In this document: piece by piece, positions 1 through 11,765 of the stretch
Layout of the letters: each line of letters opens with the position of its first letter
How positions within the stretch are numbered: the first letter of the stretch is position 1
NCBI GenBank assembly: GCA_032988165.1
Contig: JANTQF010000171.1
Location: 1-64,000 of the forward strand
Direction of reading: 5' to 3'
Length of the DNA stretch: 64,000 bases
Origin: Emmonsiellopsis sp. PD_33
Lineage: Eukaryota; Ascomycota; Eurotiomycetes; Onygenales; Ajellomycetaceae
The notes under the pieces: generated by a model
Database searches by the model: none
The model's input: only the letters and a program-made list of their open reading frames with translations
Told to the model about the DNA's origin: nothing
Program-made: the position numbers and the translations under genes

Positions 1-636
1 CCGCCACCTGGCTTTCCCCATTATGTCCGGTATGTATAGAGACCCCCCTCCGTTGTACCGTTGTCAGGTTCATGTACCGTTTCTCCCGCCCCCCCCCCCC
101 CCCCTTCCCCTAGCCGACGTCCAGCTTGCGGCCGAGGGGTTGCACTGCGGGGTCCGACTGGGGTTGAACTTGAGAGGGGGAACAAAAGATAAGAGTGGCT
201 TTGGTGGTCGTGGTGGGTGTTTTCCTGTGTTGCTCTGGGGTAGTTACATTTTGTCTGACGACGGAGAGTTAAGTATACATAATGTATAATGTGCGCGGGA
301 GGCTAGTTACCTTGCAGCTATGTTGTCCAACGGAGAATAATCATTCAGACGCGGCGACGGCGACAAGTGGGTTACACGTCCTGCGCATGCGGAGGCAGAA
401 AGCTTTGATCAAATCTTCTGTGGTAGACCCAGGTTCTTGGAACCAAAGATTGGATTTTTGTTCACGGTTCTATTTCGCATCGGTGTTTGATGGAGGTAAA
501 AGTGACCAACTAAACTATCTATAGACCAAAGAAAAGGACATTTCATTATTTCATTCCTCTCAACCGTTCCGCGGGAGCAAGATGAAAATCGCGGGATATA
601 AAAAGAAACAAATTTCAAACCCGTTGTATGTATCTA
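1..636. other. Intergenic, no gene recognised
   Basis: Noncoding sequence downstream of dom34. It holds a long C homopolymer at about 90-104 and otherwise mixed-composition sequence. The open frames here are short and show no family resemblance, splice structure or codon character I could support. Confidence 0.6.
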
Positions 637-2064
637 TCATTGATCCGCGGCACCTGGCCCCCCATCCTCCGCTTCCTCATCATCCCGATCGTCTTCGAGG
701 ATAGGAAACGTCAACAACGCGGCAACTCCGCCCAGCCCATCCAATCGCCGCCCACTCTCGTGATCGGAACTGAGCACACGGACTTCCCCCCCTTCAACGT
801 CCTTCACTCGATCTACCAGTGACACCCATCTATGTCTTTCCGCAACGTCTTGCGCCCGGAACAGCCGGTTGGATATTATTAGGACCCCACCACCGCGGCC
901 CACAGCGCCCTGTTCCACAGCCGATTCGACCTCTCGGGGCCCGTAAGTGGCTTTGTTTGTGTCCTTGCGGAGGTGGGTGAAAAATGTGTCCATGAGCGTA
1001 GTTTCTTTTGCGTATTTGGTGTTGGAGAGCGTTGTTTGGACGGATGGCGATTGTAGGACTTCGGCTAGGGAGTGCATGTGGCCGGAGGAGGAGTGGACGA
1101 CGACCACATTTTGGAGGAGAGATTTGAGAGCGGGAGTCGTCGTGTTTGCTACCGATTGCATGTGTTTTTGGAATCCCGCCGCAGTGAAGCCGGGAGAGGC
1201 CAGCAATATTGGCTTGCCCGACGTCCCATTCCCGTTCGTCGTGTTCCCGGATGTCGGTTGGCTGGACGTACTGTTGAATTCGAGCAGGCGGAGGAGATTG
1301 TCAAGTGTAAGTTGGAAGAATTTCGTCAACGCCTTTTGATGCTTTGTTAGTACCCCTCCCCTTCAACCTAGAGCGTCCATATATACGTACCTTGTCATGA
1401 TCACTCCCGCCTTGTCTCTTCCGCGGAATGCTGAGCTCGACCTTCTGCTTCAATACCGTTTGGAATTGACCAATAAAGCAGATATGCGCCAGGCCTTCCT
1501 GCATCACGACCGCTACAGCCTCCGCCCGCCTATCCCCGCCCTCATCAACCGCATCCTTCAACATTTCAATCGCGACACTGTCCCATCCCCCTGCTTCGCT
1601 GGAGGATTCCACCTCCTTCTCAAGTGTAAAATTCCGCTGTAGTTCCAGGTCGATGGTGTGATATTGCCCGATTTTGGTATATGGATTTTCCGCAACGATT
1701 TGACCGGATACGTGGAGCTGGGAGCTCTGTGGGTCAAAATCTAGGCTTTTCACGCGGATCTGTAATGTCATATGGACTCGGGAGGAGCTGGTAGACCCTG
1801 TCGTAGCGGTAGTAGTGACGCGACGGATCGCGCTCGCTTTTAACAGATCGTGGGGTCGGATGAGGTTATAGCAATGCCACTGGACGAAAGAGAGCGGATT
1901 AGCTATGCGTACAGTAAGTTGGCTAGGTCTGGGTATTCTGGGGCAGATTTTCAGACATAGAGACATATCTGTTTGGAGGCGCATACCATGTCTTCAGGCT
2001 CTTCGGGGTAGAGCGTCACTGACCCCGAGCCATTGCGCTCGATGGTCTGTTTGATTAGCCGCAT
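637..2064 (-). CDS. dom34: Dom34/Pelota ribosome-rescue factor
   Basis: Fungal Dom34/Pelota, an eRF1-like protein that with the GTPase Hbs1 splits stalled ribosomes during no-go and non-stop decay in the cytoplasm. Exons on the minus strand: 2064-1987, 1879-1391 and 1341-637, giving 423 residues, normal for the family. The protein opens MRLIKQTIERNGSG, the Sm-like N-terminal domain with EPEDMWHCYNLI across the first junction. The central domain follows, with VVHSSSGHMHSLAEVL at the start of the C-terminal domain and the conserved KATYGPREV. There is no GGQ motif, as expected for Pelota rather than eRF1. Intron 2 carries a perfect TACTAAC branch point next to its 3' site. The start is the only one giving the complete conserved N-terminus. 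The C-terminal tail is acidic, as in yeast Dom34. It shares a 602-bp divergent intergenic region with the aldo/keto reductase. Confidence 0.95.
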
Positions 2065-2666
2065 ATCGGGGGAGGACTGCACTGATATTGAGCAAAGATG
2101 AGTATAGTGAGTCTCTTAGGTAACTATTTGCAGTAGTCCAAGAGGGCTGGGTATAGATAGCAGCTTTTGTGTTGGTGGTGGGGTTGGTCGTGGCGGTCGA
2201 GGGGAAAAGTTGAGGTTGTCGTCATAGCCAGCCCAATAAAATCGATAAACATTTAATATCCATTTACCCCTCTTAACACCCATCTCACGCAATTTGGGTT
2301 CTCGCTCTCAACCAGAGTTGAAATATTTAAACTCAGTCCCAGGACGCTTGGCAGCAGTTATAAGCCTATGATCACTAAACCTCGGAGTATTCATTTCGAA
2401 GATATATATCCAAGTCTCTATGTGTCTACCCAAGGCTGTTCTCACCGAGTCCTTTCAAAACCTACAACGACGGAACAACATCGGATTATTTGCGGCAATC
2501 TACGTAGTTATGATGTGATTTTTCCTTATCTCCGATCTCCACATCGAACCCGTGTATATAAACCGGCCAGACTCCCCAGCAAGGTCCAAGTTTTCTTCGC
2601 CTGTTCATGCTCAGTTCTCTTCTCAAGCATACCCCTCTTGCCCGTAGTTCCCGTGTATCCGCAAAA
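2065..2666. promoter_or_regulatory. Divergent promoter region, dom34 / aldo-keto reductase
   Basis: The 602-bp gap between two genes that start back to back. A TATATAAA element at 2555-2562 lies about 105 bp upstream of the reductase ATG and is a plausible core promoter for it. The dom34 side has no comparable TATA box. Everything beyond the TATA match is inference from position. Confidence 0.55.
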
Positions 2667-3946
2667 ATGGCTCCTTTAACCCTCAAGTCGACCTATAAGC
2701 TAAACTCGGGATATGAGATCCCCGTTCTTGGATTTGGTGTAAGTAGCTCTTTCAAACTCGCATTTGCTGCATTTTGAGTCCGAGGACAAGAGGATCTGGC
2801 GTTATTGATATAACTGACCAGAATTATTGATATTGATTAGGTCTATCAAACGTTTGTCTCCCCGATCCCTTTGTACTGAAACAAAATCGGTCCATATCAA
2901 TATAGCAATTGCAAGCGCAAAAAAATCTAATAATTCATCCAAATAGACCTCCTGCAGAAACCCAAAAGGCGGTGCTCAAGGCCTTCGAGGTTGGATATAC
3001 ACATGTATGAACGCCCCGGCCTACTATATGTCTGAGAAAACATAGACAAATGAGCTAGTCCAATCTCTCCATTGATACACTTCCCGCTAACTAATCCAAC
3101 AGATCGACTCAGCCAAAGCCTATCGCAACGAGGCCCAGTGCGGCGATGCCATCCGCGAATCGGGCCTCAAACGCTCAGACGTCTTCTTCACCACCAAGGT
3201 GCCAAGGACTGCCATGGGCTACGAGCAAACCAAGAACTCCATCAATGAAAGCTTGAAGACTGCTAAATTCGATTACGCTGACCTGTAAGTCCCTCATATC
3301 CATAGAAGAACGCCAGAGGACGAAAGGAACAGCTAACCCATATATCCCAAAGAATCCTCATCCACGCCCCCTTTGGCGGACGAGAGGCGCGCGAGGGATC
3401 CTGGCGTGCCCTCGTCGAGGCCCAGCGGGAGGGGAAGACCCGCTCCATTGGCGTTTCCAACTATGGCGTGCACCATCTCGATGAGCTGGAGGAGTACAAC
3501 AAATCCATCGGTGGGAAGATCGACGTTGGCCAATATGAACTGCACCCCTGGCTTGCTCGGCCGGATATCGTCGAGTGGCTCCAGAAGCGCAATGTTGTCG
3601 TTGAAGCTTATTCCCCGCTCGTGCAGGCGAAGAGGATGGATGATCCCCTGCTGAAGAAGTTGGTTGAGAAACATAATAAGACCCCGGCGCAGATTCTGCT
3701 TCGGTGGAGTTTGCAGAAGGTGAGGATTTGGTTTCTTTTGTTTCCCCTTTTGCGTGTTAGGAATTTGTTACTGACCTATCTACCCATGAGTAGGGCTTCG
3801 TTCCCCTCCCCAAATCCGTGACAGACAAGCGGATTGAGGAGAATGCCGCCGTGTTTGACTTTGAGCTGTCAGATGAGGACATGGAATCGCTTAACACTGG
3901 CGAATACCACCATGTCTGCTGGGATCCCACTGTAAGCAGGGACTAA
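2667..3946 (+). CDS. Aldo/keto reductase
   Basis: NADPH-dependent aldo/keto reductase of the small-subunit (about 280-residue) class. Exons: 2667-2738, 2841-2851 (only 11 bp), 2947-3004, 3103-3284, 3353-3719 and 3794-3946. All phases agree and give 280 residues. The catalytic tetrad is visible: Asp49 and Tyr54 in IDSAKAYRNE, Lys79 in FFTTKVP and His112 in LILIHAP. The cofactor-binding end is seen in GFVPLPKSVTDKRIEEN. The family reduces aldehydes and ketones. The substrate cannot be told from sequence; closest resemblance is to the Gcy1/2,5-diketo-gluconate-reductase-like group. A TATATAAA box lies about 105 bp upstream. The 11-bp exon is easily missed by automatic annotation; without it the reading frame and the GVYQTPP segment are lost. 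Confidence 0.93.
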
Positions 3947-4664
3947 AGTGCGGGCGTAACGGATTAAATGGAGTTTTTATGACAATGCGGCTGGCCCTTG
4001 CTCGAAGAACGTAGATAGAGAGCAAAATTAGATCTCATGTTCCAAATCTAGAGAATATTTGCCATCAAAAATAGCAAAGCCGAAAACAGTGAGTAGCTAC
4101 TTTGAGCTATGAAGTAGAGTCTTGAAGACTCTTGTAAAATAAGTGGGATATTGAGTAATGTGTCCCTTAAACTAGATAGAGCTCCCTAATCCTTCGTAAA
4201 GGGCCCCTTTGCCCTGGAAACAACATGGCCTTTCTGGGAAAAGAAATTGGATGTTTCCGGACTGCATCAAATTAGTCAAGGGGGCAACTGTGTTGTTGTT
4301 CATAAATATTGCAAAGGGTCTCAACCCCTTACGCTCTCTTTATTCCCGTCACCCCCCTTTTTTTTTCCTACACCACGTCTTCCCCCTTCATACAACAACC
4401 CACGTCCATCTTGATAAGATTACAAGTGGAAGATCCCAAGCCAGATTCAAGCTGTGCGGTGCTCCCCCCTTTGTTTGGTTGCCTTGCTAACCATTGAGAT
4501 AAATATCCAACCCTGGGCTGTCTCGAGGACAACACAACACAGCACATCACAGCCCCTGACTACCACACCACCACCAAAACTTCAGTCTCCCAAAACCCCA
4601 CAATCCCAGCTCCTCCAGACGCCTTGATTCAACAGTTCGACAACCATCCACACCCATAAAAGTA
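3947..4664. other. Intergenic, no gene recognised
   Basis: 3' flank of the reductase and 5' flank of the next gene. AT-rich around 4010-4190, then pyrimidine- and AC-rich from about 4350 to the ATG at 4665, as is common in fungal leaders. No RNA gene or repeat seen. Confidence 0.5.
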
Positions 4665-6028
4665 ATGGGTAAAAGAAACCCATGCAGGAAATCCCCCCCG
4701 CTACCCACCTTCGAATACATGTCGCGAAACCGCCGCGCAGTCTTCGGCGACCCGCCCTCCCCCTATCTTGCCGCTGTGATAGAAAGAAACAGACGCGCCC
4801 GCGAAGCACGAGAGAGGTTCAGACGTGCAAATGAAGAAGCTCGAAGCGATGAGGAGTTGCCGAGAAAGAAGCCTAGACGGCCAGCAGCACCCTCCAGCGC
4901 TAACTATCACCGGCTCTGTACGCCGCCTAGACGTGATCCGCTTGTCTGGATGGGACCAAGGAGTTCGCGTGTTGTAGGTGGGTATGCGGTTTCTGGATCG
5001 GGGGTGTCGAATTTTGGGGATTCGGAGTCGAATGGGGGGACGCAGAGTGAGGGTGATGATAGTAGTAGTTTATATGATACGGGTGGTACGAGTGAGGAAA
5101 GTGACGGAGATGATCAAAACGGAGACGATGGGGGGCACGATGGTGAAAGTCAAGGGGGTCAAGACGAAGGGGGTTCCGGGGTCGAGGGGGATCAAGACGA
5201 TGCATCAGATTATCGAAAAGATGACGAGGATGACAGCTCAATGGTTGACGACGGGGACGAAAACACCGCTATCCATGGGAATAGCTTGCACTCAGACCAA
5301 GCAACCGCAAGAACTCGACACGAACTCGAAGGAGGAAGCGGGCGAAATCGTAAGCAAGAAGCTATTTCTGATACCCTTTCCCGCACCTGGATGTTAAGAA
5401 TGAAAGTATAGACACACCAGTCAACCACGACAGCCCCATCCTGATGAACAAAACCCTTTGCAGCCCCTCGCTCATGGATATCGACAACGAGGACTTCACC
5501 AGCTCAAACCCCTATCCCATCTCCAACCAGCATTTCCATCAATCCCTTCATAAGCAAGGCTGCTATCCTGCTTTCCCAGCCTACCGCCGTTCAACGCACC
5601 GCCCATTCTCCGTCCCCGGAACCATCTTCATCGACCCAATTGATTTCGACGACGACGACCTTCGAACAGAAGCTCAGGAGTATCTCCGCTGGGCAGCAGC
5701 AGCCTTCCAACGACCCGAGCACATTGAAAACTCTAGCAGCGATCAGAATATACCACCACTCGCACAAGAAGCTCTTCCTCAGCCCGCAAGCATTAGGAGG
5801 CCACTAGACATAAACCGTTATAATCCGATAGCCCAACCTCGACGTGGAAGCCAGACTGGCGGTGTCTCTCGCCACATGTATCAGTATCAGCCAGAGGGAA
5901 TTGCTGATCCGCATAGCGCCGTCATAGGTGTTGGGAACCGGACTGGTAGTTTTCGTGATTATATTGCAGGTGGCTATCGGGGCGAGGCATCTTCTGGGCA
6001 GGATGATCAGGAGGACTTAAGCTGGTAG
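4665..6028 (+). CDS. Acidic low-complexity protein of unknown function, spliced
   Basis: I read two adjacent frames as one gene joined by an intron. Exon 1 is 4665-5349, donor GTAAGC at 5350; exon 2 begins at 5412 after TATAG and ends at the TAG of 6028, giving 433 residues. A second acceptor at 5420 is also in frame. Residues about 10-75 are rich in Arg and contain PRKKPRRP, a likely nuclear-localisation signal. Residues about 120-215 are a Ser/Asp/Glu/Gly-rich acidic stretch. The C-terminal part has an acidic FIDPIDFDDDDLRTEAQEY patch and several proline-rich segments. No catalytic domain is recognised. An acidic, mostly disordered nuclear protein fits, but that is inference. The alternative is two separate small genes. 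Confidence 0.6.
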
Positions 6029-7697
6029 TTAATTGCTCGCCAACACCGCCAGTTACATATATCTGTTGGATAGAGAGAACATCTCGCTTCCAGCGAAAGC
6101 CAACGCGTTGTTTGTTTGTGGATCATCTGCTTTGTCTGTGAAATTCTCCAATCTCTCCTCCACCATCATAGTGGTTCCCACCTGGCTCGTACGAGGAAAC
6201 CAATATCGGTTTGCGTTTTCGTTTTTCTTTCATTTTCTTCTCTTCTCCTTTCTCTTTTCCCCCCTTTGGTTTTCTTTCTTTCAATCACCCTTCCCATATC
6301 TCATTTTCGTGTTCTCGATTCCCCGGCGCCTCTCCTTCTGATAAAATGCAAAAAACTCCACCCCCGCCCCCATCGCATTTATTACCATAACTACCCAGTT
6401 CCCCCAACATGGTTCCTATTTGTTTCTTCCCTGCCTGTGTTAGTCAGGAAAATAGGCACGGTGCATATTGCATAGGAAAATGGGTACATACATATCTGAA
6501 TAGCGTCCATGCGATATGGCCAGGAGCTGGATAGGATAGGACATTCGGTTGTTTTTTCGAACATAATTGATGGTTTACTTAGCTAGTTAGGTTCATAAAC
6601 CTTGTGTATTGTATTTTTTTGCTGTTGATGCTGGATAGATAGATGCTATCTTCTTTCCCTTCGTCGTTGGAGATTGGCTGTCGTTGGAGTTTCGCCCTCG
6701 TAGAATATAGTTGGGGTGTGGGGGATGGTTAGGCGGGTCTAGAGAGAGTCAGTCAGGGGTTAATCAGAGTGCTAATGGGGTTAGGAGATTGATGGCGCCG
6801 GAAGGGGAGGGGGGGTTATATTTGATATAATGGAGGCAAGAGGAAGGTGGCAGACAAGGATATAGATCTGTCGGCGGGGAGTGGGTATATGATATGGAGA
6901 GGGAATGAAGAGGAGGGGGGGATATTCATAGAACACCCCGGGCCGTCGTATTCACGGGAGGAAAGGAAAGGAAAGGAGAGGGAAAAAAGTTTTTCTTTTT
7001 TTTTTTGAACAGGTTTTGAAATTTCATTTTTCGATATCCGACGGACGAGCTTGGAAGGAGTCTTTTAAATAGGAGAAAAAGGGAGGCGGGAAACAAAAAA
7101 GAGGAACCGGGAGTTAACTAAAAAGCAGACACGCTTTCGAGCAATAAAAAAAACATGAAGCTTTCAAGAGAGGAAGAAGGGGATGTGATGCTGTGTTTTG
7201 ACATGGGAGAGGGTGAAGAGGGGGAAGCAAGCAGATCGGAGGGAAAAAACGGAGCGCAAAAAATAATAACTGAAAGAAAACAGGATTTTTTTATCAGGCG
7301 CGTAGTTCATTCAAAATTACAAAAAAGACAAAACAGAAACCGCCATGCCCGATTCTCTGTTTCGCCTTTTTTTTTGGATCACATAAACCCCGACAAATCC
7401 CCGCCGTTATCAATTCAACGCCTGGTAAAATTGCTGGATTCATGTGGCAGGCAACCCGCAATCTGTCATCATCATTTTTGCGTGTATTTTTCCTCCTTGC
7501 TTTCTTCCCCTTCCCCCCCTCCCACACAAACCACAGCGCCCCGTGAAAACCCTATTTGTCCTGGAATAGCCTGATCCAAACCAGGCCAAGAGGAAGAGGG
7601 AAAAAAAACTCCCCCCGCGCCCCCCCGCTGGACATCGCAACACAACACAACCCCCCTCACCGCTCACTCGTCAGACATGGCGAAAACACACACACAT
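6029..7697. other. Long intergenic region between convergent genes
   Basis: About 1.7 kb between the 3' ends of the acidic-protein gene and rps19. It contains pyrimidine-rich tracts (about 6220-6320), purine-rich tracts (about 6880-7150) and a poly-T near 7000. Short frames here are compositional. No structural RNA or transposon signature was recognised. Confidence 0.5.
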
Positions 7698-8860
7698 CTA
7701 CTCCTCATCCTCCTCCTCCTCATCGACCGTCGTCTTGGCGATACGGTCAAGATCCCGCTGGCCGCTCTGGGTAATTCTCCGGCCGCCCTTGTCCTCGTCG
7801 GTCTCAAGAACGCCGATCTTCTCGAGGGCCTGGACGATCTTCCGGTCGACAGATCCGCTGGCATCGACGTGGTGGGAGGGGCGGGAGCCGCGGTTCTTCT
7901 GGCTTCCGTGGACCTTGCGCAGACGGCCAACGCCGACGGTCTTGCGCATGTAGATGTGTCGGGCAACAGCGGCGGCGCGGACGTAGAACCTATTTCGCGG
8001 TGGAACCAAGCGTAATTAGACAAATTGCAATCTTTTGTATCCATCTGGGCGGGGCGTAAAAGTGCTTTTTTTTTCGTTGGGGAAATAACGGGTTGTTTTT
8101 TGGGCTAGATAGAGAAAAAGGCAGATTCCATACCAGTCGATAGATTGAGGGGGGAGCTCCTTGGCGTTCGAGGTCTTGACGGTATCAACCCAGCCTGTCG
8201 TCGCGGTGTTTTGTCAGAATACATGTCCCTCCACTATGATATATAGGAATATAATCAAGACGTCGCATTGTGCGAGCATATCGAAGGGGGGGGGGGCGTA
8301 GGTGGAACGGAACGGACCTGGGATGGGCAATTTGCCTTGTCTCTTCAAGAACGCCGAGTATGCCTCGATGAACTTCTGCGCCTGTTTTGGGTTAAAAAGA
8401 AGAATATCAGCCACCTGTATATCATTTGACGCAAAAACTTCATATCCATATCCCAAAATCCCATCCACGCTGCGCCAAATCCCATCCGTGTGCTCTCTCT
8501 CGATCTCATGCCATCCATCCACCCGCATTCCACCCATCGTCGTACGCATTCGAAGGTTGACCCATTTCAATTCCATCCCGTTTCGTTATCGTCCATAGAT
8601 AATACCCCAATCGGCCTCGGGTTCGTCCATCTCGTCTTGTCTCGTCGCATTTTCGTATATCGATCCCATCCACCTCAAAATTCCAACACTCGTATCGTAT
8701 CATATCTCCTCCGATCCCCAAATAACATAACACATCCTCCCATCCCCAAGAGCACACAGACAGGCACACACGCGCACACACACACACACTAACCCCACAA
8801 CGAACAACGAAGAAGAGCAATCAAACTTACATCCACATCACGAACGGTAACGCCTCCCAT
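7698..8860 (-). CDS. rps19: 40S ribosomal protein eS19
   Basis: Ribosomal protein S19e of the small subunit, needed for 18S rRNA maturation and 40S assembly. Exons on the minus strand: 8860-8831, 8381-8318, 8194-8134 and 7989-7698, all phase-consistent, 148 residues, normal length. The N-terminus MGGVTVRDVD is followed by AQKFIEAYSAFLKRQGKLPI. The family signatures VARHIYMRKTVGVGRL and KNRGSRPSHHVDASGSVDR are intact. The tail is acidic (EEEEDEE). The first exon is only 30 bp and is separated by a 449-bp intron, long for this genome but a usual arrangement in fungal ribosomal-protein genes. No TATA box is evident upstream. Confidence 0.95.
8764..8790. repeat. CA microsatellite in rps19 intron 1
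   Basis: A run of CA dinucleotides interrupted by one CG (about 8764-8790) lies near the 5' end of the long first rps19 intron. Likely length-polymorphic. Confidence 0.8.
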
Positions 8861-9511
8861 GATTGCGATTGTCCTGGAATTGAGAAAAGAGGGATCTCTC
8901 GTAGATGGTAGAAGCGGAACGGGAGAGAGGACGAAAGGCGGGAGGAAGTGTTCCGTTGTCGATTTGTCGATTGTCGTTCTTCGGGGAAGTCGGAGGTTCG
9001 CTTCGAAATTTCGCTTGTGTATGTTCGAACTGTGTGGTTGTGGAGGCGTGTCGCTTAGCCTGTTTGGGCCTAGTCGTACCCTAGAGCGCTAAACCCGATT
9101 CGGTCGGGCATGACAGGCCTGGCAGCAACCTCAAGAAAATCTGGATAGCCTCATTGCGTTGGTACGATGATAAAATGACTTGTTTGTCAGTTGTAGATTA
9201 TCTATGGGGTCTATGATACATTTCATACTCTCTGAGCCTCTGATATTGCCCGTTAGTATTAATACACATTCAGAATTATGCCCACTCCATGGCCCGTCGC
9301 CTACCATACATCGCCCCTTCAAACATTAGTCGTAACGGTCAAAATTCCAGACCGATTCCCATCCTCATCTGTCGTCCATATTAGGAAATGCATCATAAGA
9401 AAGGCGTCTATGTATATCGAACACAAAGAAAGCAACCACGCCGATCCCCATCGACATTAGAACTATCGGGTAAGAAAATAAATTGGAGAGAAGCCGTAAT
9501 CATCAATGCCT
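8861..9511. other. Intergenic: rps19 5' side and hydrolase-phosphatase 3' side
   Basis: Region upstream of rps19 and downstream of the next minus-strand gene. It should hold the rps19 promoter. I see no TATA box and no confident transcription-factor site. No gene recognised. Confidence 0.5.
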
Positions 9512-11765
9512 TCACAAGGTAGAAGCTCTCTGGAGGCCCACGCAGTATCGAACAAATAGAGTGTCGATGAAATGCTCGTGTCGGATCCCCGGGGGCCGGC
9601 ATCTTTCAAATTCGTCTATCGCACCTTGAACCGTGAACCCCAGCTTCTCGATGAGGTACGACGTAAGGAAAAACCCAGTTCTGTTGAATCCGTAGTGGCA
9701 ATGGACTCCGAGCACCGGACGCGGGGCACCCTCCGGAAGCTCATGGGACACGGCGGAGATCTCTTCCTTGAGACGATCGACCAGAGCGACAAACTCGCGC
9801 ACCTCATCAACCGTGGGAGGTATTTTGGAGACGGTTGGAAGTTTATGGTACTGGATTCCGCCCTTCTCAAGTTGAGACGGATCGTAAACGGGGCTTTCAT
9901 GGCTGATATCGATAACGGCGTATATTTTACCCTTCCATTTTTGCGCAAACTTTGTTGGCGTGTGTTGCTCGTCAACCTCACGCAGGGTTTTCATGGCAAC
10001 AAACGTCTCGCCAATAGGATCCGAGACAGGTTTCACTGCCTTCCATTTCTCAAGGTTCTTCACATCCCACTTCCCAGAAGTAGTAAGATGTTGAAGCTGC
10101 CACCCCAAACTAAGACGATGGTCAATGTATTGGGTGAAAAAGTCTCGTATCAGCCCCGAGAGAGCTCTGCTGGTGTTACGCTCGTAGAGAAGCGCATGGG
10201 ATGCTGGTGCCGGGAAAACAAACGCCTTTATTCCTCGTTTAGCGCTCTTGCTTGGGGTCTCCGGCTTCGCTGAATCGCAACGTTTCGAGAAAGTAGAGCC
10301 ATTTAATACGTGGTTGGTGTCGATCTCCTGCCACTCGTCACCCTCCATATGGGGTTTCGTATCCACTGTCTGGGGGGCAAGTGCCTCTTCCACGAGCGTT
10401 CTAGGGGAGTTTGGCTGGGCATGCCGATTGCCTCCTGGGTTTAAATAGTCGATGATTTTGTTGACTTCCTCCGCCTTCGTTATCGGGTCTGATTCGCCGG
10501 CGATGAGAAGCAGTGGAACGCGTACTCCGGCCCAAACCTTTTCTCCCGGCATGCCCCCGGCGGCTTCTCCGTTACCTTTATATGTCGGAAGGGTTCCCCA
10601 TGCCATTCTCCTCCATACAGGGGTTTTGCTCTGTTCATTAAATCGAAGTTGGAGTTTTCTGGTCTCAAGATCGGAGTTTTCACTAACAAATCTGGAAACG
10701 CTGGGGCTGTTTGGCCCTCCTCTTCTATCCCACCATCTCAGGATATCAAAGATAGGAGTTGGTATATAAAGCATTCTTCGATACTTCGAGACTACTGATG
10801 TTGGCGGGGGCCCAGAAGGTGGACAAATAGCCACAAAACCAATGATGTGTTCTCTCAGAGAAGACACAAAAGGAGATTCGGAAGATGTAAGCATCGCGGA
10901 GAGGGAGCACCCGTAGCTATGCCCTACCAAAACAACTTTCTGGTTCCTTTTCTTGTCGCGAAACTGTTCAATTGCAACGGCTAGCAAATTTGCAAGTGCC
11001 TCAGCCGAGTACGCCGTCCATGATTTCGGCGAAAATGACGACAACCCACACCCCGGAAGGTCGATGCCAAAACAGGGTGCTACATTGACTAAGCTTGTCA
11101 AAAGGGGGTGGAATTGTGCGAGAGAGCCCCCGAGCCCATGGATAAAAACAAGGAGGGGTAAGGGAGAAGGCTCTGTAGGGAGTTTTTCAATGTGTGGGTG
11201 AGGACAGAAGAAGGTCCTGATTGAAGGATATGTTGCACCGGGTGTAGTGTAAGATACGGTGGCAGAGTGCTTTTTAAGTAGCCCAGGGTCCATATCATCA
11301 GCGCCTGGGGGTAGAACTCGGATTAGTGCCAGATCTATGGGGGATTTCGAGGAGAATATAAGACTTACCATTGCGTTTCAGGTGGTCGCTTTGAGAGGCA
11401 GTCGGACGTCCGTACACGTCTCGCTTTTCCTTGACTGAGGAATCGGTGCCTTCAGTGGAGGCCCCATCAGATATCGGTGCTGTGGAGTTCTTTTTACGCA
11501 AGGCAGCTCTAGATCGCTTCGTTCCGTCCCTATTCAGGAACCGATAGCTGAAAACGAAGCCCGCCATGATGAGGACAAGAGAAGCGGCCCAGGAATTGTA
11601 AACCCAACCAGTCCCAGAAAGCTTGTCCAGTATATCATTCGAACACCCCAGAATCTTCAGATTGGGGGAGAACCGAGCGATATAATCCGAGATGAGAGGT
11701 GAAATGGAGGAAAAGAAACGAGAGGCACGCGCCGCAAAGGACGAGGAGAGTGTGTCGGTCGACAT
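9512..11765 (-). CDS. Membrane-anchored alpha/beta-hydrolase fused to dual-specificity phosphatase
   Basis: Exons on the minus strand 11765-11369 and 11304-9512 give 729 residues. Residues about 53-77 form one hydrophobic segment (SWAASLVLIMAGFVFSY), so the enzyme is probably membrane-tethered with a short Ser-rich N-terminus. Residues about 180-470 are an alpha/beta-hydrolase: oxyanion HGLGG near 188, nucleophile elbow GHSYG with Ser about 262, acid in AGESDP, and a late histidine in PASHALLYER. Residues about 540-729 are a dual-specificity phosphatase: the HCX5R loop reads HCHYGFNRTG with Cys about 668 and Arg about 674, followed by PPGIRHEHFI. Both active sites look intact and lie in one exon, so the fusion is not a gene-merging artefact. 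The substrate is unknown; a lipid or phosphoester in a membrane is a reasonable guess. Confidence 0.88.

Noticed and set aside
4978..5397. Met/Val-rich frame and its antisense His/Pro-rich counterpart inside the acidic-protein gene
   Set aside because: Both are frame shadows of the Asp/Gly/Ser-rich low-complexity stretch.
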